Shown: positions 45,518-57,973 of the stretch, piece after piece
Layout of the letters: each line of letters opens with the position of its first letter
How positions within the stretch are numbered: position 1 is the stretch's first letter
NCBI GenBank assembly: GCA_946807835.1
Contig: OX327704.1
Span: forward strand, 1,488,001-1,552,000
Direction of reading: 5' to 3'
Source of the DNA: Ailanthus altissimus
Lineage: Eukaryota; Streptophyta; Magnoliopsida; Sapindales; Simaroubaceae
DNA: 64,000 bases
Translations under genes and position numbers: made by a program
The notes under the pieces: model-generated
What the model was told of the DNA's origin: nothing
Databases searched by the model: none
What the model saw: only the letters and a program-made list of their open reading frames with translations

Positions 45518-46922
45518 TGATAAGTGTAAATTATATCAATTATTTTCACTCCCTTAACTTGATTAATTGCACATTTTAAAAAGAATATTAGGCTATTTAT
45601 ATATTTTATTGTTATTTTTTAGGTTTAGTGTCAATGGAGTAATTAGAGATGAAAATGTAAGAAAAACAAGGCAAAAAATAAAATGCTACATTAATCGCTA
45701 TAATAATCAACAACAGTAATTGTGCTACAGTATATTGCTAAAGCGGTGAACAGTATTTTGCTCCAGCAAAAATTTTAGCACCTCAGCGTTCAAGACGCCT
45801 TGTTGCAGCTTCAAAATAAATAGTATATTATAAACAGTGTGCGTGAACAGTATCATAGTACAGTACTATCGCCTCAACGATAACAGTATTCACTGCAGCG
45901 GTAAATAGTATAAATTTTTCTAAACCTAAAACAAATACAACTCCAAAGCTCCAATCAATCTCTATATAAAGGCCACTCATTTCAGACTTCAAAGAACAGA
46001 TAATTAAGGGCTTTTAAAGCCACAACACATTGAAGAAGAGTAATTTTAGAGAGAGAAGTAAGGGGAATTCAAGGAAGTAAGAGATTATTAGTGAATTTTT
46101 AGTATATCAACCAATTGCGAAATGACGTCTATATGGGTTTGCTTTTGGTTGTTTCATGTTTATTTTATTTTTTAGCCATAATTCTCTTGTTATCATAAGC
46201 TGAATTTATTTTATAGGGTTATTACTTGAACTCAATATGTGAGCTTAATTGTTGGATCTTTTTAATAATTATTTGAACTCAATTCTTTATTATTCAAATT
46301 ATTTGTTCTTAATATTGTGAATTATTTGATAATACTTTGATAAACTTGAAAGTGGCACATTGTATTTAGACCTATATAATTTGATGCATGATTGTAAAGT
46401 AACATTCAATGTTGCATATACAAATTTCGAATTAGGATAGGAATATACCTAATTGGCATGTATGGTCAATAAGATTTATTTTTAATGAATCTTAATTTAT
46501 TACAAGTACCATAAGAATATAGGTATTTAGTAAATTAGGATATACTTGCATGACCTTAGAAGAGGCTTGTGAATACATTAGTGTCTTGACCAATAATAAG
46601 AATTGATGGATATAAATATTAAAATGATTAATTTTTAAAAAACATATTAAAGGATAATAATCGACCTTATGCCTTCTTTCTATTGCTATCTTTCTATTTT
46701 ATTTGAGTTGTGTCATTTATTTTCTACACATTTATTTTACTTAAATTTATTACAAAATTAAGATTTTATTTTTTTGAATAATTACAAGAAAGATATAATT
46801 TTAATACTTTGTAGAAAATAAAAATTATCCCTATGTATTCGATATCCGACTTTATAAGTCACTTTATTACTTGTTACGATAGTGTATACTTACACTTAAT
46901 TTTAAGATATAGCAATATCTCA
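45518..46922 (+). repeat. 5' LTR of the Athila/Tat-like element
   Basis: It is 1405 bp, from tgataagtgtaaatt to aatatctca. Bases 45745-45910 hold a cluster of aacagtat/agtattcactgcagcgg words. A TATA-like tatataaa sits at 45962-45969. The last 280 bases have no counterpart in the truncated 3' LTR. Confidence 0.85.
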
Positions 46923-46930
46923 TTAAGTTT

Positions 46931-46949
46931 TTAGCGTCGTTGCTGGAGA
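46931..46949 (+). other. Primer binding site, Asp-tRNA type, decayed
   Basis: The sequence ttagcgtcgttgctggaga, eight bases after the LTR, resembles the tggcgccgttgccgggga site found in Athila, Tat and Ogre elements, with C-to-T and G-to-A changes at CpG positions. It supports the lineage call. Confidence 0.8.
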
Positions 46950-47137
46950 TAATATTTTATTTTCACCAATATTAATACTAATCTTTCTTGTTTTTAATTC
47001 AGGATTTGTTTTTTCATATAATTCCTTTTTTTTTTTTTGTACAATTGCTTTTCAATTCTTTTTGTTTTTGTTTTTGCTTTTTTAGGATACCTTTTAGAGC
47101 TATATCATGATCTATCTATTGTTGAGGATCTAATATA

Positions 47138-47658
47138 TGTGGGTGTATGCATGTGCAATTATCTCTATTGCCTAAAATACATATCATATACATATTTAAC
47201 ACGGCAGAAGCATAAAAATATGCAATAAACAAAATAAATAAATATATTAATCACATTAATATATTAGAAGGGTAGAGAACTCATCTCAATGTGTAACGTT
47301 ACACACGTATTTTCTTAGAGTTCGCATGGAGACCAACTTGTGGGTAGTTCTAATCACCAACTCGGTGAGCTTAGTGAGCCAGAACAGCAATCTTACAACC
47401 AGTATTGCGTTTAACTCTTTAACTCCAAAATGACCAAGTGTGTATTTTCTTCATTTTATCTAAAAGGATAAGAAAATGGAATATGAAGCAATTCATAATT
47501 GTTTCTAATGGCACCATAAAGAAAAATGAAACAATTTTACTTTTCCTCCCTTTTTTTTCTTCTTCCTCGGTGCCATTTTTTTCTTTCTTCTTCTTCTTCT
47601 TTATTTCATTTATTTTCTTTCCAATTTCCCAAAAGCCACACTCAGCACTCACCAAATG

Positions 47659-47699
<41 letters not shown>

Positions 47700-49128
47700 A
47701 TATAACTAATATATATAATAAAATATTATATAATATAAATAATAATATAATAATCATAATGGGTGCCAACTATTTGGCACCCAAATAATATTAAAATATA
47801 TATAATAATATATAATATAATAATGAGATATTTTAATTATTTAACAATTAAATAATCAAATTGTGAAATGACCATTTTGCCCTTCGTGAATAGTTACCAA
47901 GTATACCGCCTAGTGGGTCTCACCAAATCCCATACTTGGTTAAACTCAACTGAGTACACTATCTCAGTGCACAACGAGTACACTCCATATCGCAAGACTC
48001 TCTAGGTCTACGCCTGATTCGTCAAATGGAACTATTCTATGAGTCCGTGAGTAATACCCTGCCACACGTTATGGATATACAAATTAGCACGTTGAACTAT
48101 ACAAGTTGAGGTTACAACACATGCGTATTGTCCTTTCTTCATGATATCATATATGTGTGGGGATATAGATTATCACCGTCAAATTCCCTAGTGTTTATTC
48201 ATGTCTTATCTCTAGACTCGCATCTGACGGAACAATATATGCAAACTCCTTTGTCATATTGTTCTACCCTAATGGAACTCTTTCTTGGGATTTATGCTTG
48301 TGGCCACAAGACTTTCTGAGATTTAGTCTCGAAGCATCTAGATATCAAACTCCCTATGTGACCTTGTGGATCCTATATCTGTATGCATTGAACTCCATAA
48401 GCATCGGACCATACCCAATGACACCTAGCGGTCACACTATGAAAGGTCTGTGACATGCGTGGAACCAAAGTATGGTAGATCACTTATAAGCCCATCGTGA
48501 AACTCAGGTCAAAGGACCACGTATACTACTCAATTCGAGAGGACCCTCCGTTGATATCTTATATAGGGTGTCTATCGGAGGTTCTCGTGAGTGTGTCCTA
48601 TATCCAGTCCTAACTGGATACCCATATGTCAATATGAGCTCCAAGCTCATGGTCAGCTAGGAACGACCATCTATACCCTATATGTATGACATATGCTGAT
48701 CTATATTTAAAGGTATCCACCAATAGACTCGTATCGGCAGAAATAGACCAGGACAATTATTTGAGAACATACTTGGGTAACTGACATTTTCTGGCACCTG
48801 ATTGCAACTACGCAGTTACTAGTATATTCTCAAGACTTTGACCCATTACAGACAAAGCTCTGACTCTTGGATCTACTGAGTATTATAACCAGCTAACACT
48901 TAACTATGCTAACATTTAGCATTTATATCTCTCAGCGTGGCTAACTGTAAGCCTTTATCTAAAATCTTTTAGATCTGACCTGAACTCCTTCAGATCGTAC
49001 AATGTCTGTAATGTTACATTGCATAGTATTATATAAATGGGTATTAGCAATTTAATGAGAATGTATACTTGTATAAATACACAAGTATATGTATATTTAA
49101 GGATGGCACGCAAGCACCAACCCCAACA
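47138..49128 (-). mobile_element. 2-kb solo LTR, inverted copy
   Basis: From tgtgggtgtatgc to ccccaaca, it is the reverse complement of 17233-19225 over its full length (1991 bp), with matching purine/pyrimidine-rich block (here CT-rich, 47520-47700) and TA-rich block. A (TC)n microsatellite at 47667-47693 has expanded only here. Flanks atata and ctatc are weakly similar at best. It separates the leader of the Athila-like element from its gag. Confidence 0.85.
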
Positions 49129-49199
49129 CTATCAATTTCAATTTCAGCAGTAAGTGGGATAATATAGATCTTTAAGAGATTATTTAATCCCTAGGATTA

Positions 49200-50340
49200 G
49201 CAGCATTCAACCTAGTGTATGCCAACCTACAATAAATGCTAATTACTTTGAAATTTAGCCGAAAATAATTCGAATGTTGAAAGACTCAGTTTAGTTTAGT
49301 AGACATCTATGCAATGATCCAAAGTAACATATCATAAATTTTCTAGAGATTTGTGATTTGTTCAAATATAGTGGAGTCTTAAATGATACAATACGATTAC
49401 GGTTATTTCTTTTTTCACTTCAAGAAAAGGCGAAGAGTTGGCTGATGTCACTACCACTAGGAATAATTACAACATGGGATAACTTGGCCTAGAAATTATT
49501 ATCTAAATTCTTTTCACTGGCCAAGATAGTAAGGGTGAGAAATGACATCACTTCTTTTATGTAGTATGAATTAGAACTACTTTATGAAGCATAAGAACGG
49601 CATAAAGATAAGCTAAGAAGATGTCCACATCATAGGATTCCAAAGCAGTTACTTGTGCAAACGTTCTATAATAACTTAATGGGGTAATTAAGGATCATAA
49701 TAAATGCTATAGTAGGTGAAGGATTAATGAACAAGTCAACTGATGAAGCATATGACCTGCTAGAAGAGATGTTATCGAATAATTATTAATAACCAGCAGA
49801 GAGAATAACCTTGAGAAAAATTACAAACATATATAATGAAGGGACATTTATCTCACTAATTGTACAAATCAACCTATTGACCAAAACTTTAGATGCCATT
49901 AGAGCTAATGCTATTGAGAGACAACTCATACCTTGTGATTATTGTGGTGAGAACTATCTAAATGGCTAATGCATGAAGCCTATGCACTACTTAAAGAACT
50001 ATCAAGTACAATAGCACAATCCCTACACCAACATCTATAATTCAGATTGGGTAGACCCTCATAGCATGCTAATACAACCTCAATAGCAGATTAAAGAGAA
50101 ACTGTGAGTAGAAGAAATGTTTATACAATACATAAAACAGAAAAATACCCTCTTTCAAAGCCAAGCAGCCTTAGAATTGCAAGTGGGTTAATTAGCCATA
50201 TCATTAAACAATCTTTCACAAGGCCCATTGACCAATAACACAAAGGTGAATCCAAGAGAAAATAAAGAGCAATGCCAAGCAATTACCTTAAGGGTTGAAC
50301 AAGAATTGCCAATAACTATTGAAACGTTTTAAATTAAGGA
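49200..50340 (+). pseudogene. Athila-type gag (capsid and zinc knuckle), decayed
   Basis: The plus strand reads FLEICDLFKYSGV-like (first residues FSRDL), then RLRLFLFSLQEKAKSWL, LPLGIITTWDNLA, RNDITSF, RRCPHHRIP, LLVQTFYNNL and EAYDLLEEMLSNNY (about 49340-49790). The capsid of Athila/Tat elements has the same order of blocks. A C-x2-C piece (CDYCGENYLNG-stop-C) at about 49935-49975 is the zinc knuckle. Many residues that are Gln or Trp in relatives are stops, as expected from C-to-T and G-to-A decay. Nothing downstream resembles protease or reverse transcriptase, so pol is missing. Confidence 0.85.
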
Positions 50341-52464
50341 GAGCCATAATAGACCAATAAAGACAAAAGAAGAGGAGTCAACTATAGAAGAAAAGGAATT
50401 AGTGGCACTTCAAACCAAAGACAATCCAAATATTCCACAGTTACCTTTTCCACAAATACTCTAAGAGAAGAGCCTTCAACATCAATTGTTTTTAGCAATA
50501 TCTCTCAATGTTTTAAGGTTGATATGGTAATTCCTAAAGATCCACCACCATCTCCTAAAGCAAAATTAATGGAAGTCCTTCAACTACAAACTCATACAAA
50601 ACTCTGCAAGTTAAAGAAGAAGAAGGAACATGACAAGATAATGAGGAAACGATTGATACCGGCCAATGAGGTATAATATTTAGGTCTAAGATTAAAATAT
50701 TTTTAGTAAGGCTCAAATCAAAGAGGGTGGGACCGTGTCTACAAAAATTTTTCATAGAGCCATAGAAGTCAAAGAAAAGGAATACTAATGTTCTTAGACG
50801 TAGATTGAAGTTCCATAAGCACAATAACATAGACATGCATTTTGATCCCTTATGAGTCAAGAAAGAAGATGTCAAGCCGATGACATTAAGCACTTCTTGG
50901 AAGAAAACCCAAGTAAAATTTATTTTTATTTGCTTATTTTTAATTTTAGTTATGTTAGTTTATTTTTTTTAGGAATAAAATAACAAGTCAAACATTTAAG
51001 GAAAGCAGCACAAGTATTTACAAGCATCTAAAGTAAAAGACATCGCATTTGCATCATTATATAACAACGCTGCATTGCTTCAACTTCTTTTACCAGAGGA
51101 GTTTCTCTTATTCTTAAGTTTATTTTTCTACATTGGGAATAATGTTTAATTTAAGTTTGGGGGTGGGAAACACTTTCTTGTATTTATTTTTATTACATGA
51201 TTTGATTGGCTGTCTTGTGGGTTAATTGTTTTTTTTTTTAAACTTTTAGTTGTTAGGTTGTTAAGATGATCATTAGTCTATGATAAAAAAAAGAATACAT
51301 GATTAAATTTATTTTCATAAATCTATAGGGAATGATGAATACTTGAGACAATTTTGGTTATCTAAGTTTAAGAATAAGTTCGACCTTATTTATAATCACA
51401 ATATTTTAAGCACTTTTATAAGTATGAATTGTTATAACTATTACTTAGAGATACCTATGCTTTAGGGAGTACACCACAGTTTCGAAGACCAATACTCTAT
51501 AACTTGTCTTTAATTATCATTTGAAGTGAAATCCTAGAAAACACATGAATAGGGAAATGACATTAGGCCATCTTTAGACCAATTAAGTCTTTCTAGCCTA
51601 CCTTTTATTGTATATTTATCTCAAGTACCCAGTTTTGAGCCTAATTATCCGTTCTTTGGTTTAACCACATTACAAGCCCAAAACTTAAAATTTACTTATT
51701 TAGAAATTTACCCAAAACACCATAAATCTTGTACTTGCTTAGAAATACTCTTGAAAAGAAACGATTGTGGTGATATGAAGAAAAATAAGTTTGTATGATA
51801 CTTACAAATCTAAGTTTAGAGGTATTCAAAAAAAAAAAGAAATTCTTTAAAAAATGAAGGTTTAAAAGAAAGATGGGAAGCACAATAAGTTTGGAAGAAG
51901 AGATAATATAAGGGAAAGAAGATCAAGAGGCTTTTAGGCAAAGTCTAAGTGTTCATAGTATGAGTTAACCTAAATTGTTTATCTTTTTATCTCACCTTGA
52001 CTTAAGCCTTATGTTACAAGCTAAGTAAAGTCCTAAATAGATCCCTAGACATGTGATTTTCTACATTAGTGGAGAGTTGTAGTAAAGACAAGCCTATAAA
52101 AATGTCAATACATATATCAAATGCCGAGACATTATCTTTTTTGTATAAAGTAAAGTGTAAAGTAAATAAAAGTATGATTTTAGCTATTGTTGCTATTTGT
52201 ACACACACACACGTGGTGATTATCTTTGAGGAAGAATGAGAAATTAAATAGAGATAATTAAGATTGTTAATTGTTATTTATCTACTTTAAGGATTTGTGC
52301 CATTTAAATAGTTTTTGAGACAATCATTTTGATCATTTTACTAACTTGGCATGTTACTTTTATTTAATTTTTAAAATTTTCATTTCATTTTGAGTCAAGT
52401 ATAATCCCTTTAAATTCTCTCTTAGATTTTATTTTTCATTACTCAAGGACGAGCAAATTGTTAA
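50341..52464 (+). other. Gag tail and long non-coding 3' region of the Athila-like element
   Basis: Up to about 50700 the plus strand still gives charged gag-like pieces (KVDMVIPKDPPPSPKAKLMEV). Beyond it is non-coding. The phrase aagtttgggggtggg at 51151-51165 and the 3' phrase ctcaaggacgagcaaa at 52443-52458 are typical of the untranslated 3' part of these elements. No env-like frame is recognised. Confidence 0.65.
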
Positions 52465-52477
52465 GTTTGAGAGAGTT
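52465..52477 (+). other. Polypurine tract region of the Athila-like element
   Basis: The stretch gtttgagagagtt directly precedes the 3' LTR start. Relatives usually carry a longer run of G in this position, so two or more G-to-A changes are likely. Confidence 0.6.
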
Positions 52478-53632
52478 TGATAAGTATAAATTATATCAAT
52501 TATTTTCACTCCCTTAACTTGATTAATTGCTCATTTTAAAAATAATATTAGGCTTTTTATATATTTTATTGTTATTTTGTAGGTTTGGAGTCAATGGAGC
52601 AATTGGAGATGAAAATCTAAAAAATATAAGACAAAACATAAAATGTTACAGTAATCGCTACAATAATCAAGAACAATAATTATGCCACAATATATCGCTG
52701 AAGCGGTGAATGGTATTTTGCCCAAGCAAAAATTCCAATACCCCTAATATTCAGGAAGTCTCGTTGCAGCTCCAAAATAAATAGTATATTGTGAACAATT
52801 CCTTATAAATAGTATCATGCTACAGTACTGTCGCCCTGGGGATGAATAGTGTTCACTGCAGCGGTGAATAGTGTAAATTTTCCTAAACCTAAAAGAAATG
52901 CAACTCCAAGGCTCAAACCAATCCCTATATAAAGGCCACTCTTTTCAAACCTCAAAGGACAGACAAGTTAAAGCTCTTAGAACCACAACACATTAAAGAA
53001 GAGTTATTTTAGAGAGAGAAGCAAGAAAAATTTAAGGAAGTAAGAGATTATTAACTAATCTTTGGTGTATCAATCAACTGGGAATTGATGTCTATATTGA
53101 TTTGCTTTTGGTTATATCATGTTTATTTTATTGTTCAGCCATAATTTTCTTATTATCATGTACTAAATTTATTTTCTAGGGCTATTACTTGAACTCAATA
53201 TATGAGCTTAATTGTTGGATCTTTTTAATATTTATTTGAACACAATTCTTTATTATTTAAATTATTTGTTCTTAAAGCTTCATAATATCTGATCAATATT
53301 ATGAATGATTTGGTAATACTTTAATAAACTTGGAAGAGGTATTATTGTATTTAGACCTATATAATTTAATACATGATTGTAGAGTAACATTCAATGCTAT
53401 ATATGCAAGTTTTGAATTAAGATAAGAATATACCTAATTGGCTTGTATGATCAATAAGACTTATTCTTAATGAAGTACCATAGGAATATAGGTATTTGGT
53501 AAATTAGGATATACTTGCGTGACCTTGGAAGAGGCTTGTGAATACATTAGTGTCTTGATCAATAATGATGGATATAAATATTAAAAGGATTAATTTTTAA
53601 AAAACATATTAAAGGATAATAATCGACCTTAT
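52478..53632 (+). repeat. 3' LTR of the Athila/Tat-like element, truncated
   Basis: It follows the 5' LTR from tgataagtataaatt to gataataatcgacctta and then stops, lacking the last 0.27 kb. The break abuts a fragment of copia LTR family 1. Confidence 0.85.
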
Positions 53633-53715
53633 TTCTCTTATAGTTACATCTTGAAATCTTAGATGCTTAATCTTAAAAAAGGGTTTGCAAGTGTTTATAT
53701 AGGGTTTATTTCTCA
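53633..53715 (-). repeat. Fragment of copia LTR family 1
   Basis: The stretch 'ttacatcttgaaatcttagatgc' and following tttatatagggttt match 4165-4245 of the solo LTR in the same orientation. The rest of that LTR is absent. Confidence 0.6.
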
Positions 53716-55420
53716 TCAGTACTTTTAAAGTTTATACAAAATTTTAGATTTATTGATCATTAATAAGAAAAACAACAAAATTTATAAAGAAATTATATAT
53801 TATTCATTAAATGTAAAAACATACCCCAATGCCATTGAGAAGAATGTTTGTGACATCATTGTATAATGTGGTTCTCATACTGGACCAATTTAGAAGACAC
53901 TAAAAATGGTAACCATCCTTGTACATAAATATCTCCTCACATCATTGGATCGCTTTGTAGATCTACATCTGAGATAATAAAGAAAAAATTAACAATCATA
54001 AAAAAAATACTATTATCTTATTTAAGGAAAAATAAAAATAACAATTTTTTTTGCATCTCGATATGATAATGAATCAAAAAAGAACGAATTACTCACTAAA
54101 AATGCCTGACCAAATGCGTAAAGGTTCTAGTTTTCCTATTCGGAGCGTTAGCTTTTCAGATATTTATTAACTTTTTTATGGGTTGTGCTTAAAGTATAGT
54201 GTAGTATAGTCCATGCAATCGTGCTCTAAAGATAGGCATTAAACTCTTCCAAATCATTCATGAGGTGAAGCATACAATATTGTACGTCTCTATTCCAATT
54301 AAGTAGCATAAATAATTAATGAAATATATAAAATAGACACATTTTCACTATATTTATATCATCGTCAAATGTAATGCTGTTGAACTATAGATCTAAATCA
54401 TAGTAGGTCAACTCATTTCTACTCCTAAAGTATTTTTGTCAAAGTTTAATATCCAACCCACTTACTCACTATTAATTTCTCATCTTCAAACCAGTATTCA
54501 AATATAACTTTAGACAGGAGAATCTAATACGCTTGTTGTCTATATAGAACCACAATTTTTCATGTAAATGTTTTGTATGTAGACATCTAAATAAAACTTC
54601 ATGTATTAAAATACCTGAGAATGGAATATCCTGTACATAAAGAAAAAGTCAAAACACGTGGTTTTAAATATTTCAATCTGATTTGAAGTCAATTTCTCTT
54701 TTATTTTTTTGATAGCCCATAACTTCAAGTAAGCAGATATAGTCGATCGGTAGAATTTATTTTTGGTAATTATATAGTCCTTTGAGACATTATTCTTCTT
54801 AAAAAAAGCAAATATTAACATATAACGAATTATTAGATAATTCAAATAATTACTAAAAATTAAAATAATTACGAATAAAAAAATTTATTAAAACTTTTTC
54901 ACCTAACAAATATAATATACTAATAATTAAAAGTTTTAAAAATTAAAATAATGACTAAATTTGGTCACAATTTTAATATATTTTTAATATAAAATTAAAT
55001 ATAAAAAATTAATTTTTTTAAAAAAATTACCACATGGCACTCTCACGTGATAGCATGTGAGTAGGCGTGATGTAAGTGTTGTAGCAGTGCGCGCAAGCCT
55101 CACACTGATGCGGCTCCTGGTTGCTCATGAAGCCACTCGCTTTGAGTGTCATTTGCAGTCCTTGTTTGTCATTTTCAACAATTTATAACCATTTTCAACT
55201 TACTTTATACTTTATTAATACTCTATCTATACATTTCTAAAGATTATATATAAAAACAACTCGAAAACATAACAAATCTAAATTTAGAAAGAATTTAAAT
55301 TTTTATTTATTTTATTTATTTTAACTCTACAATTGATTATTTTAGTTTAAAATTTAAAAATATATAATATTTGAAGCTCATTTATTAATTTAAAACAAAA
55401 TCTTTGAATGGCCGAGAGTT
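53716..55420. other. AT-rich spacer with one repeat segment
   Basis: Bases 54030-54255 match 37880-38100 (see that entry; the reverse strand keeps LYAFGQAFLVSNSFFFDSL). The rest is AT-rich with no recognised gene. A short less AT-rich patch at 55080-55150 has no coding frame of note. Confidence 0.5.
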
Positions 55421-55813
55421 AGGAGAAGAGGGAGTTTGGAGAGTTTTAGAAATTTTGAAGAAAATTATAAAAGAGGCAAAATAGATATTATCATTTGTTG
55501 GGTTAATTTATTTTACAAAATTGACCGGGTCAAAAAAGTTCATTACTTTAAAAACCCGGTCAAAAACGCCAATTTCCCAGAGAAAAAAGCACCTGAGAAG
55601 AAATGCCCGAGTGAATAGAAAAAAAAGGAGGAAAGTAGAATCTTTTTTTTTTTTTTTTGCATTTCTATTTAGAAACTCACATGCAGCAAACACTTGTAGT
55701 CTTTTTACCCCCTACTACTACTGCTAACTTAGGAGAGTTTTTTTAACTGTTCTGACTTTTTTGGCCCTTATAACTTCCATTTACGAAGCAGCTAGTATCA
55801 CACTGAAGAAAAT

Positions 55814-56026
55814 ATGACTAAAGAAGACTTTAAGCTCCTAAAGATCCAGGTCTCTTTCTCTCCTAACCCCATTCTTTGTTTTTTTATTTTTTATTTTAAA
55901 GTGATTTGTTGTATTTTTCTAGCAAAGTGGATAAATGGTCTTTTTCTAAAGTATCTTCCGTCTTTGTTTTGTTGTTTGATTCTGTAAACTGTGCAGACAT
56001 GTGTTCTCAAAGGGAACATTCAATAA
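55814..56026 (+). pseudogene. Truncated heavy-metal-associated isoprenylated plant protein (HIPP) gene, 5' end
   Basis: Exon 1 at 55814-55849 encodes MTKEDFKLLKIQ. A 147-base intron with gt (55850) and ag (55996) borders follows in phase 0. Exon 2 begins TCVLKGNI and hits a stop at 56024-56026. In HIPP proteins this is the N-terminus leading into a heavy-metal-associated (HMA) domain with a C-x-x-C metal site, and the intron falls at the same place, before TCVLK. Here the match stops one residue before the expected CxxC, and I find no remaining exon in the window, so no metal-binding domain is left. HIPPs bind metals and are membrane-tethered through a C-terminal lipid. Up to about 400 bp of upstream DNA (55420-55813) may include its promoter. 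Confidence 0.7.
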
Positions 56027-56697
56027 ATAATTGGTAAATATAATTACTCTTTCTATTATTTTCTCAAGAAAATAATAATCGGATCTTAATTTAAATTAAA
56101 AAAAATAAGCATCCAACTGCAATAAACAATAATTAAAATGACAGACCTTTTCCAACGAACTTCATTTAATAGTTCCCCATGTTCCATCCTAATAGTTGAT
56201 ACAGGTATACAAATACAAAGAGTTAAAAATTGACAATCGATCAATGAACCACACAAGAAAAAAAATTCAAACAATGAAACTAATTCAAAATTTACCACAA
56301 CACAGTGGAAAATTTTCTTGGAATTGTTTCCATGTCTAAAGGCCACAAAAGCTGTGAAAATAAATTGATATGCCTGATAAATTGGCACTGAACAAGAACA
56401 TTTGCCAAACATTATTAATGCCAAGTTTCTTATGAATTATAAATTAATCTTACTGTTATTGGTGTCATAATTGCAGATATCCTACTGCAGCTGTTACATT
56501 TTGATAATCTAAACTTATGGCAGTAGTCTAATTGCTCCTTCCTCTACTTGATACTGGGTTTTTGCAAGGCTGTAGCTGACCTTCAGCTGGAAATCTGTTT
56601 TTTACCACAGACCATCGCCAATGATTAACCAACCCAGAATCCATAACCAGAAAACATGAGAAAAACACCTAATAAGACTACATATTGAGATTTAGCA
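56027..56697. other. Region downstream of the HIPP fragment; possible 3' UTR of a minus-strand gene
   Basis: No protein family is recognised. If the exon at 56698-56770 is real, this stretch would be its 3' untranslated region, and its less extreme base composition (for example 56500-56640) fits transcribed DNA. Alternatively it is ordinary spacer. Confidence 0.3.
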
Positions 56698-56770
56698 TTA
56701 CTGAGAACATAAAGAGTTCACCAAAAAATCTGCTATAGCTTGAACAGCTTTTTCCTCATTGAGGGGGCGT
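56698..56770 (-). other. Candidate terminal exon of an unidentified host gene
   Basis: On the reverse strand, an acceptor ag (complement of 56771-56772) is followed by a 73-base open stretch, RPLNEEKAVQAIADFLVNSL, then CSQ and a stop at 56698-56700. The peptide has the look of a soluble helical protein end, but I cannot name it. Joined in frame with the candidate exon at 60111-60173, it gives about 45 continuous codons. That is a splice model read by eye and could be chance. Confidence 0.3.
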
Positions 56771-56972
56771 CTTTGTATATTTAAACAATATCAAACAGCA
56801 AATTGAAACCAACAGTAAAAATTATTTGTCAAGAACATTAGGTAAGATACTCATATTTCCAAATTAATCAATACAATAACACAATTCTTGAAACTGGTTC
56901 TTTAGTAGGAATATATTTCAAGCTTTAATGATTACTTCACAAATATCCTTGATTCTCAACAATATTTGAAAA

Positions 56973-57973
56973 TATTAAAAAATTAGTGATTTAACAATTT
57001 TGGTTAGAAAAGAATTGAGATGAATACCAAAGTGGAGAGTCACAAGAATTCTAAAACTTGTGGGACACGTATGAAGAAGTCTAGGATGTGTGGGACATAA
57101 AGGGAGAACCAAAACGGGACTTGAAGACACAAAGGAAGCGAATAAAATGAGCATAGGTGCCACTAGGGCTGAGTGTCACAGTGCCCAACATAGAACCCCA
57201 GTGCCGTAGCAATAGGCGCAACATAGTAAGTGCCACAGCGCTTAAGGATGAGCGCCGTAGCGCCAGACATGCCAAGTTTTGATCCGGATTTCGAATTTTA
57301 GAAAGTTTTAGACTTTCAAAACAAGTGAACTCTTACTCTAACAAGGGATAGAGTTAGTAGGTATGAAATATTCACTGTATAAACCCTTTTAAACATAAGA
57401 GAAAGACAAGCATCTAAGAGTTTCAAGATGTAACCATAAGAGAGAATAGAGAAGCTAGGTAAGCACTAAGTGCGTGGTGCACTAGGGTGTAACCTTTGGG
57501 AAGTGTTTTCTTTTGGTTCTTAAATGAATAAAAGAAACATCATAGATTCTTTTGGCTTAGATGTTCGGGCTATTCTTGTGTTCCTTGTAAAAATCTCTTA
57601 TGAGGAGATACTGAGATGTCTTGGAGAGTCATGGTGATCAAGGGTAAATACTTAGAGGTCTCTATGGGAGATACTAAGGGATCTTATGAGATTATTGATG
57701 ATATAAGAAGATACTTAGTGATCTATATCAATAATAAAAAGCTGCATCATAGATCCTCCATAGACGTAAGCAATTTTGGGTCGAACCACGTATATTTTGT
57801 GTCTTATTGGTTTGTTTTCTTTATCTTTATTAGTATATTAAATCTTATGTGTTCTTATTTATGGTGTGAATTATAGTTTTTCGCTGTGCATAGAATAAAA
57901 TGGGTACAAGGCTGAGACTTTGTTGATGCCATAAGGGTGTCAAACTGAAGTGCATGGCTTAATATTCGCAACA
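56973..57973 (+). repeat. 5' LTR of the second copia derivative
   Basis: It starts tattaaaaaattag (the tg start is mutated) and ends cgcaaca. The U3 GC-rich module at 57160-57270 has lost many CpGs. A TATA-like stretch lies near 57380 (ctgtataaac), and the U5 word catagacgtaagcaatttt is near 57758. Confidence 0.85.

Larger units (their letters stand above)
45518..53632 (+). mobile_element. Athila/Tat-like gypsy element with gag only
   Basis: LTRs (45518-46922 and 52478-53632, the latter truncated) both start tgataag and share the block around 'attattttcactcccttaac'. An Asp-tRNA type primer site follows the 5' LTR, and a purine tract (gagagagtt) precedes the 3' LTR. The internal region has a gag relic and a long non-coding 3' part but no pol. 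A 2-kb solo LTR is nested at 47138-49128. Because the 3' LTR is cut, the target duplication cannot be checked (the left flank is gtact). Confidence 0.87.

Noticed and set aside
50555..50893. 112-codon minus-strand open frame as an env-like gene of the Athila-like element
   Set aside because: It is antisense to the gag tail, has no signal peptide or membrane segment pattern of note, and the sense strand explains the composition.
55436..55618. 60-codon frame just upstream of the HIPP fragment as its true N-terminus
   Set aside because: It is out of register with exon 1, ends before it and has no similarity to HIPP proteins. The ATG at 55814 gives the known start and intron position.
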